Source of the DNA: an uncultured Methylophilus sp.
GTDB lineage: Bacteria > Pseudomonadota > Gammaproteobacteria > Burkholderiales > Methylophilaceae
Direction: 5' to 3'
Length of the DNA: 8,750 nt
Assembly (NCBI GenBank): GCA_936943315.1
Contig: CAKZJM010000197.1
Span: 1-8,750 of the forward strand
Under the pieces are notes generated by a model. That model was not told where the DNA came from. It saw only the letters and a list, made by a program, of their open reading frames with translations, and searched no databases. Position numbers and translations under genes: made by a program. Below, in pieces: positions 1-7,800 of the stretch; position 1 is the first letter of the stretch; each line of letters starts with the position of its first letter.

Positions 1-1343
1 CGCAGGACAACTTTGTCGTGCACAAGCAAATTTACGACAAAATTAAATCCCGTGTGGATGCCGGTGTAGGTAAGAAAGTTGACCTTGAGCAGGCCACTGG
101 TCGTTTGGCCCTGGCTGAAGCCAACCTGCTAACAGAAACCACCAATTTGTATGATGTCTCCGCGCGCTTTCAACGTCTGGTTGGCGAGTTGCCACCTGAG
201 ACTGTGACCGAGGTCATGCTGACTGGTGATGGGTTGGCTGGTAGCGCCGAGGAAGTGCTGGATTCTGCATACAAACAGAACCCGAATATTTTGGCTGCCA
301 TTGAGAATATTGTGGCCGTTGAAAAGTCAGTGACTGGTCGCAAAGCCGCCTTTATGCCTCGCGTGGATTTGCAAGGCCGCAAGATTCTTGATGTGAATGG
401 CGTTAGCAGAAACAGTACTTTGGCTGCTGATACGCTGGAAGTGACTGCAAGCTGGAATATTTTTAATGGATTTACAGATAAATCCAATCTTGATTCAGCC
501 GTTGAAACGCTTAACCGTTCACATGATTTGCGTGATAAAGCCTGTATCGACACGCGTCAGTTAGTGTCAATCGCCTACAACAATATCAGACAGTTAAATG
601 AACAGGTTGCCTACCGCAAGCAGCATCAGGACTCTATTGAAAATGCGCGTCTTGCTTACCGTAAACAATATGACATTGGACAGCGCACTTTGCTTGACTT
701 ACTGGATACCGAAAACGAATATTTCCAGTCACGTCGTAACTTCACCAATGCTGAAATGGACTTGAGCACCGCTTACGCCAGAACCTATGCTGGTCAGGGT
801 TTGTTGCTGAGCAAGCTGGGAGTGACGCGTACCGATGTGGGCGAGTATCCTCGCGAAGAGTATATGGATCGTGAAAACGTGTGTAAGGCTGTGGCACCAT
901 CACAAATTGTTCCAGACAAAGCTGCTCTACTGGCGAATGCAAAACCTTGGGAAGGTGAAGCATTCAAACCCAAGACTGAAAAGGCGACAATGAAGTTTAC
1001 GCCTCGCATCTTGTTCCAGGCGAACAGTGCCATTATCTTGCCTGAGTCATATGCTGACCTAGACATCGTCTATGACGTTGTTAAAGAGTGGGGTAATGAC
1101 AAGATAGAAATTGCTGGGCACACAGACAAACGTAGTACTTCAAAAGAGAAGTATAACCTGCTGCTTTCAGAAAAACGTGCCAAAGCGGTCGCTGATTACT
1201 TGGTGAAAAAAGGCTTGGATGCACAGCGCCTTGTTGTCAAAGGTTATGGCTTCTCTCAACCAATTGCTGAAAATGATCCTGTGAATGGTAATGATGCCAA
1301 CCGTCGTGTTGAGGTTATTCGATTCCAGTCGGTTGCTCAGTAA
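1..1343 (+). CDS. TolC-family outer-membrane channel fused to OmpA domain (5' partial)
   Basis: Likely the outer-membrane pore of a type I secretion system (AggA/LapE-like role), here with a built-in peptidoglycan-binding domain. The frame is open to the left edge (first whole codon at 3). The GTG at 18 is an internal codon, because homology-like sequence (QDNFV before it) continues upstream, so the N-terminus and signal peptide are missing. The TolC part spans roughly 3-840: coiled-coil-like helices (KIKSRVDAGVGKKVDLEQA; LDTENEYFQSRRNFTNAEM) and the family signature GQRTLLDLLDTENEYF near 678-725. After a ~50-residue linker, an OmpA C-terminal domain runs from about 990 to 1340 (FQANSAIILPES, GHTDKRSTSKEKYN, LLSEKRAKAVADYL, GYGFSQP, NDANRRVEV). 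It keeps the Asp (GHTD) and Arg (SEKRA) that bind diaminopimelate in OmpA. The stop is TAA 1341-1343, followed by its own terminator. The neighbouring retention-module adhesins suggest it is their export and retention pore; that link is inferred. Confidence 0.9.
   Translation, partial: QDNFVVHKQIYDKIKSRVDAGVGKKVDLEQATGRLALAEANLLTETTNLYDVSARFQRLVGELPPETVTEVMLTGDGLAGSAEEVLDSAYKQNPNILAAIENIVAVEKSVTGRKAAFMPRVDLQGRKILDVNGVSRNSTLAADTLEVTASWNIFNGFTDKSNLDSAVETLNRSHDLRDKACIDTRQLVSIAYNNIRQLNEQVAYRKQHQDSIENARLAYRKQYDIGQRTLLDLLDTENEYFQSRRNFTNAEMDLSTAYARTYAGQGLLLSKLGVTRTDVGEYPREEYMDRENVCKAVAPSQIVPDKAALLANAKPWEGEAFKPKTEKATMKFTPRILFQANSAIILPESYADLDIVYDVVKEWGNDKIEIAGHTDKRSTSKEKYNLLLSEKRAKAVADYLVKKGLDAQRLVVKGYGFSQPIAENDPVNGNDANRRVEVIRFQSVAQ
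990..1340 (+). other. OmpA-like peptidoglycan-binding domain of the TolC fusion
   Basis: The last ~117 residues of the channel protein have the full OmpA_C pattern: a beta strand with FQANSAIILPES, then IEIAGHTD, YNLLLSEKRAKAV, a GLDAQRLVVKGYG segment and a terminal NRRVEV strand. The Asp of GHTD and the Arg of SEKRA are the two residues that contact peptidoglycan in OmpA. Such a domain would sit in the periplasm and tie the outer-membrane pore to the cell wall. Confidence 0.9.
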
Positions 1344-1374
1344 CACGTAACATTCATTCAGTTCTTTCGAGATT

Positions 1375-1410
1375 AAAAGCGGTGCCAATTGGCACCGCTT
1401 TTTTATTTTT
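1375..1410 (+). terminator. Rho-independent terminator after the tolC-ompA gene
   Basis: A perfect 12-bp stem (AAAAGCGGTGCC at 1375-1386 pairing with 1391-1402) encloses an AATT loop and runs into a T-rich tract (1399-1410, broken by one A). It lies 31 bp after the stop at 1343. It should separate this gene's transcript from the adhesin downstream. The A-tract before the stem could let it work on the minus strand too. Confidence 0.93.
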
Positions 1411-1447
1411 AATCAACGCTTTAAATAGTGTCAGGCTAACGGCCAAA

Positions 1448-1467
1448 TATTGTACTTCAGTACAATA
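1448..1467. promoter_or_regulatory. Inverted repeat TATTGTAC-TTCA-GTACAATA, operator candidate
   Basis: Two perfect 8-bp arms (1448-1455 and 1460-1467) flank a 4-bp centre, 70 bp upstream of the adhesin ATG. There is no following T-tract, so it is not a terminator. The size and symmetry fit a dimeric regulator's site, and the right arm contains a -10-like TACAAT. It could also form a hairpin in a leader RNA. No regulator can be named from sequence. Confidence 0.45.
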
Positions 1468-1525
1468 GATTTTCATTTTGTATTCCAGTTTAATACCTTA
1501 CTATCAGAATTGTCTCAATCTTAAG

Positions 1526-1530
1526 TGAGG
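1526..1530 (+). promoter_or_regulatory. Ribosome binding site that fixes the adhesin start
   Basis: TGAGG (within AAGTGAGG, 1523-1530) lies 6 bp before the ATG at 1537. This rules against the in-frame GTG at 1525, which overlaps the Shine-Dalgarno itself. Starting at 1537 gives MATVIGTVKN, which aligns from the first Met with the second adhesin's MNTTIGIVTK. Confidence 0.85.
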
Positions 1531-1536
1531 ATAAAC

Positions 1537-1860
1537 ATGGCTACAGTAATCGGAACTGTTAAAAATATTCAAGGTATGGCGATCGTAGTAGATAACAACG
1601 GTAATCGTCATATGTTGAAGATTGGTGAAGCGCTTCATGCAGGTGATAAGGTAATCACTGCTTCCGGGGCTACCGTCTCTGTTAAATTGGCAACAGGTGA
1701 AGTGGTCAATATCGCTGAAGCACAAACAGTTAAGATTACGGACAATCTTGCACAAGTTGATGTCTCCGATGTAACTGAAAACGCAGTCAACCAGGCTGTA
1801 TTTGATGCCGTATTAACCGCATTGAACGAAGGCCGTGATATTACTGAAGTGTTGGAAGAT
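1537..1860 (+). other. N-terminal retention module of adhesin 1
   Basis: Residues 1-108 show the retention-module pattern: MATVIGTVKN, GMAIVVDNNGNRHMLKIGE, LHAGDKVITASGA and ENAVNQAVFDAVLTALNEGRDI. In LapA and related adhesins this domain folds in the periplasm, stops export and plugs the TolC-type pore. By hand alignment it shares 57 of 112 residues, without gaps, with the N-terminus of the second adhesin at 8414. Confidence 0.9.
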
Positions 1861-4800
1861 CCTGCTGCAGGTGGGGGCGGCAGTGAAGGTAATACGACTT
1901 TTGTCAACTTAGACCGTATTTCTGAAAGTGTTACAGGATCAACATATGATGGCGGCAGTGCCCTTGCAGGGTCATCAGTACAAACTGGGTTACAAAACTA
2001 TTTGTATTTTCCTGAGGATCCTTCAATTGATAGTGTAATTGCAGGTACACCTACTCCTGGCGGTAATACTGTGATCGAAGGTCAAAACCTCGTATATACG
2101 GTAACACTTAATACCACGACACAAGCACCTGCTACATATACCTTTTTATTGGCTGGTGGTCCTGGCGTTAATCCAGCTTCTACAGCAGATTATGGCGTTC
2201 CCATATTTAGTAACGGCGTAACATTTAACCCTACAACAGGCACAATCACAGTACCTGCTGGTGTGACCAGCTTCACGGTGACTGTACCTACTGTAGATGA
2301 TACTGAGGTTGAGCAAGATGAAACTCTGTCCCTTACTATTGGTGGGGTAACCGGTACAGGCGTCATTATCGATAATGACTTTGCGACAGTGACTTCTGTT
2401 ACTGTTGGACCTAATGGTGATTCAGTAGTTGAGGGTGGTACATTAAACTACACGGTGACATTGAGTGATGTTACCAATAAACCAACTGAATTTACTTTAA
2501 CGCTTGGTGCTAAGGGCGACACAGCCTCTGCAGCGGATTACACTTTACCACTTGTTTTTAGTGACTCAAGAATTACTTACGATGTGAACTCAGGAAAGAT
2601 CATTGTGCCTGCCGGCATCAAGGATTTCACTGTGTCTGTCAAAACATTTGATGATCAAGAGGTTGAGTTTGATGAGAAGTTGACCTTGACTATCAGCGAT
2701 GCCGTCAATACTAAGTCCGCTACAGGTACGATTATCGACAACGACGAAGCGACTGTTGTGAAGGTTGACCCAGTCAATCCACAGACAGGTAGTGCAAGTG
2801 TTGTTGAAGGAGGCAATCTGGTTTACACCGTGAGTCTGAGTGCTTCTACGACCAGGCCAACAACATTCACGTTCAGTCTGGGTGGCGGTACTGACCCTAA
2901 TGCAGCTTCTACAGATGACTACCGTGTTCCCCCAACCTTCAGCAACGGAGTGACATTGAGTGCTGATGGTAAGACGATTACAGTACCGGTTGGTGTGACC
3001 AGCTTCACAGTGACTGTACCTACCGTAGATGACAGTTTGGTTGAGTTTGATGAGAAGCTGACCCTGGTAGTGGGTGATAAGTCTGGTGTCGGTACGATTA
3101 TCGACAACGACGGCGGCATCACACTAGTGAATGGTAGCCAACGCGCGGTGTCCGAAGAAGGTTTGCCAGGTGGAATTAAAGACGCCACTGGCAGCACTGA
3201 TACTACAGACTCAGCGGTTGCGACAGGAGTGTTTAGCCTCAATGGTAGCAATGATGGTGCTGTGTGGACACTGACAGCGCCAACAACCGGTAGCTTGACC
3301 TCTGGTGGTGTTGCCATCACTTGGAGCCTGTCTCCAGATGGCAAGACCTTAACCGGTAGTGCTGGTAGCGAGAAGGTGCTGACAGTAACAATCAATGACG
3401 ATGGTCAGTACAAAGTGACCTTAAGTGGTCAAATAGACCATCCTAACACCACCATTGAAGACACTGTGGTGACTAATGTAGGTGTGAAAGTGGTTGTCAA
3501 TGGTGTGACACAAACCACCACATTGCCTGTCACGATTGAGGACGATGCTCCAGTTGCTGTTGGTGGATCTGTCACAGTGACGAATACAGATACAGCGAAC
3601 GTTGCCCCTGTTGCAACCCTTTCCAGCGGCGGCAATTTGCTTGGCTTGGTGGGCTTGTCTGCATTGAACCTGATTGACCTGAGCACACGCTCTGCCTTTG
3701 GTGCAACTGACGCCAACAACAACATCAGCAAGGTTGAGTTGAACTACCAATCCTTGCTCTCATTGGGTGCGCGTCAATTTACGATCTCACAAGCCTTGGC
3801 TGCTGAGTTGGGTCTTAAAGTTGAAATCAGTAATGATGCTGGTTTGCTGGGATTGATTGGTCCATCTTCCCACCTCGTTATCACCGCCCTGAATGGTGGC
3901 CCAATCGACAACCTCGCGATCAACGAATTACTGGCAACGGCACGCCTGTCTGGTGGTGCGATCAGCGCAGAGGTGCTCAACGGTATCAGCATTACAGTGA
4001 CTGATACACAAGGTGCATCCTCTTCAGCCAACGTCAGCACATTGGTCGACGCGAACGTGTTAAGCAGTGCGACTGTTAATCCTAACCTTAAAGAAGGTGA
4101 TGCTGGCGCCAACACATTAACGGGTACAAGTGGTGATGACCAATTGTATGGCTATGCAGGTAACGACACGCTGAATGGTGGTGACGGCAATGACATCCTA
4201 CGTGGTGGCGATGGTAATGACACCCTCAATGGTGGTGCTGGTAACGATATCATCGTTGGCGGCTCGGGTAACGACAACCTGACTGGTGGAACTGGTCGTG
4301 ACATCTTCCGCTGGGAAGCAGGTGATCAAGGCACTGCGGGTAGCCCTGCGGTAGACACTGTGGCTGACTTTACACTGGGTACAGATGTGATGGACCTCAG
4401 AGGTTTGTTGCAAGGTGAAAGCCTGGCTAACCTGTCTAACTACATCCGTGTGACCATTGAAAACGGTAATACAGTATTGCATATCAGCAGCAATGGTGGT
4501 TTCAGTGGTGGTTACAATGCCGCAGCTGAAGATCAAACCATCGTTCTGCAGAATGTAAACCTGCAAAGCACGTACGGCACGACAGACAGCGCTCAAATCC
4601 TGGCCAACCTGGTCAGCAGCGGCAACCTGGCGATTGACCCTGCCGCTTCCACAGCAAATGGTAGCTTGGGTGCATTTGGCGCAGATGGCGGCCATGTACA
4701 GAGCATTGTTGTAGGTGGTGTGACTTATAGCTATAACGCGACTACAAACACTGTAACGGCCAGCGGTACTTCCACCGCAGTGACAGGGTATGGTTACGAT

Positions 4801-7800
4801 GCAGCTAGCCACCAATTGTCTGTCACGACAGCCAAAGGTGAAACGATTACTGTCAATATGGAAACAGGTGCCTACATTTACAACGGTAGCCGTCCATTGA
4901 CAGCGGGCGAGAGCACGAGTGTTGGTTATACCCTGGTTGATAATGACGGAGATACTTCTTCTGCTAACCTGCAATTTAACGGAACTGGTCAGCCAACGAT
5001 TACTGAAGTTGATCCAGTCAATCCTCAGACAGGTAGTGACCAGGTTGTTGAGGGCAATAGTTTGGTCTACACCGTAACATTGAGTTCAACCACAGCCGCG
5101 CCTGCAACCTATGAGTTTAAACTTGGTGGCGGTACTGCTTTTACAGATGATTATGGCACGCCGACATTCAGTAATAATGTTAAGTTGAGTCTTGATGGTA
5201 AGACTATTACAGTGCCAGCGGGTGTAACCAGCTTTACAGTAACAGTGCCGACAAAAGATGACTCAATTATTGAGAAAACGGAGACACTGCCACTGACCAT
5301 TGGTAATGCAACCGGTATTGGTTCTATTCTGGACAACGACAGTGCAACCCCGACGATCACGATCAACGGAACTGTGAGCACTACTGATGATAGCGTCGTA
5401 GAAGGTAATACACTGACCTTCAACGTAAGCCTGAGCAAAGCAGCGGATCATGCGGTCGAATATGACTTCGCAGTAGGTGGCAGTGCTACTTCAGGCAGTG
5501 ACTACACAGCGCTGACTAACGCCAGCTTCAGCAATGGTGTGACCTACAATTCAACGACAGGCAAGATCAGTGTACCAGCGGGCGTGACCAGCTTTAACGT
5601 TACGGTTCCGACCATTGATGACAGCCTGATTGAGAAGACAGAAACAGTGACGTTGACGGTTGGTACTGTGACAGCGACTGGTTCTATTCTGGATAACGAC
5701 AGCGGTATCAATCTGGTCGCTGGCAGCAAAACTGCCGTGTCTGAAGAAGGCTTGCCAGGTGGCATTCTAGATGCAGTGGGTAGTACCGATACCACGAATG
5801 CCGTAGAAGCCACAGGTGCATTCAGCCTGAATGGCAGCAACGCGGGTGCAGTTTGGACTTTGACAGCGCCAACAACCGGTAGCTTAACTTCTGGTGGTGT
5901 GGCTGTGACATGGAGTCTGTCTGCCGATGGTAAGACATTGACTGGTTCAGCAGGTAGCAACAAAGTGCTGACTGTTACCATTAATAATGATGGGCAGTAC
6001 AAAATTACGCTGAATGGTCAGGTTGATCATCCAAATACCAGCGTTGAAGATACCGTTGCGACTAACGTAGGCGTGAAAGTTACCGTAAACGGTGTGACAC
6101 AGACGACTAGCCTGCCAGTCACAATTGAAGATGATGCACCAGTGGCAACTAGCCAGACAATTACTGCAAACAACTCTGTCAATACCAACCTGATGATCAC
6201 GCTGGATATCTCCGGCAGTATGGGCACTAAAGATGGTGTCAACGGACAAAGCCGGTTGGCAAGTGAAATTCAGTCAGTGAAAAATCTGCTGAATAGCTAT
6301 GACGCGATGGGTGACGTTAAGGTGGCACTGGTTGTATTCGCTGGTTTGGGCCAAACAAAACAATTAGGCACGACCTGGCTGACAGTAGAGCAGGCTAAGG
6401 CTTACCTAGATAACTTATCTGCTGACGGCAACACTAACTACGATGCAGCATTGAATACAGCAATGAATGCATACAACTCTTCAGGTAAGTTAGATAATGC
6501 GCAAACTGTGTCTTACTTCTTTACTGATGGCCAGCCAAACCGTGGGGTAGGTGGTAGTGATTCTCTGACTGGCTCTGAAAACTCCAGCAGTTCTGATGCA
6601 GGTATCCAAGCAGCAGAAGAGGCCAAATGGGTTGCATTCCTCAATCAATACCATATCAAATCGTACTCAATCGGTATTGGTTCTGGTGTAAGTTCTAACA
6701 CCGAGCTGAATCCAATTGCATATGACGGCCAAACCGGCACCAACACAAATGGCATTCGTGTGACCTCATTCAGCCAGCTTGACTCTGTATTGAGCGAAAC
6801 AGTAAGCAGCCCCGTTTCAGGTAGCTTGTTAACTAATGGTGGCTTTGGTGCTGATGGTGGCTTTGTTAAATCGATCTCTGTCGATGGATCTACCTACACC
6901 TTTAATTCAGCCAATGGCAGTATCAGCGTGATGGGTACAAACAATAGTACTTATGACACAAGCAGCCATAAATTGTTGATTACTACCGCTAAAGGTACAT
7001 TGTTGGTAGACATGGATGACGGGACTTTCACCTTCACCCCTAAAAATACTACAGTGTCAGGTGTCAGTGCTTTTGACTACACATTGAGCGATAGGGATGG
7101 TGATACTAGTTCAGCGACGTTGACTGTTAATTTGGTTAAAACTGGTAGTTCCTTGCCAGCGGTTGCCCCTGAAGTATCTACCGGAATAGGTGCTGCTGGT
7201 TTGATTACGTTGCCAGGCTTGCTAAATGTTGACCTGCTTAACTTCTCTAGCCGCCAAGCGTTTGCTGCAAGTGATGTGAACAACAATATTACCAATGTCA
7301 CGATTACTTATAGTGCACTGCTGGCGTTAAGTGCAAACTTCCTGACCTATTCAACCAGTGTTGCGAATGAGTTGGGTCTGAAGGTGACTTATAACCAGGA
7401 CAATGGTTTGCTTGGTTTGTTTGCAAATGGCAGGATGGAAATCGCTGCTGCAGACGGCGGTACCATGGATAATCTGAAGTTGAATGAGTTCTTATCCACT
7501 ATCAGAACAGATGGTGTACTAAGCGTGAATGTGCTTGATAGCTTCAGAATCACGGCGACGGATAGTACGAACCTTAGCGACACTGCATCTTCATCAAATC
7601 TTATTAATATTGATTTGTTAAGTAATAATCAAGCCAGTGTGATTGGTGGAGATAGTAATAGCAATACGATCAACGGCACCAGTGGTAATGACATCATTTA
7701 TGGCTATGCCGGGAATGACACCTTGAACGGTGGCGGCGGTAATGACATCCTCCGTGGCGGTGCCGGCAATGATACCCTTAATGGTGGTGATGGCAACGAC

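Larger units (their letters stand above)
1411..1536 (+). other. Intergenic leader region of the first adhesin
   Basis: This 126-bp AT-rich stretch lies between the terminator and the adhesin start and must hold the adhesin's promoter if the terminator is efficient. I see no convincing sigma70 pair. TACAAT (1461-1466) resembles a -10 box but has no -35 at 16-18 bp. TTTTGT (1476-1481) and TACTAT (1499-1504) are 17 bp apart but poor matches. The one clear structure is the inverted repeat at 1448-1467. A regulated or non-sigma70 promoter is possible. Confidence 0.5.

Noticed and set aside
18..20. GTG at 18 as the start of the TolC-OmpA gene
   Set aside because: The frame is open to the window edge with TolC-like residues before it, there is no ribosome binding site, and the whole first half of the TolC fold would be missing.
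1390..1406. TGGCAC at 1390-1395 as a sigma54 -24 element
   Set aside because: It is part of the right arm of the terminator stem and the -12 position has T's rather than GC.
1461..1466. TACAAT as the -10 box of adhesin 1
   Set aside because: No acceptable -35 at 16-18 bp and no extended -10 TG; it is explained by the palindrome arm, so I did not call a promoter.
1525..1536. Alternative GTG start four codons upstream of the adhesin ATG
   Set aside because: The GTG lies inside the ribosome binding site, and the ATG at 1537 has correct spacing and aligns with the start of the second adhesin.
4123..4290. 27-bp regular DNA repeats resembling a short-spacer array
   Set aside because: The period is the nine-codon RTX unit; there are no unique spacers and the frame encodes GGxGxDxUx throughout, so this is not CRISPR.
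4198..4974. Long minus-strand open frame (about 258 codons) and many shorter ones across the adhesin
   Set aside because: They are shadows of a repetitive, low-stop coding sequence; they have no ribosome binding sites, no recognisable motifs, and lie opposite clear protein domains.
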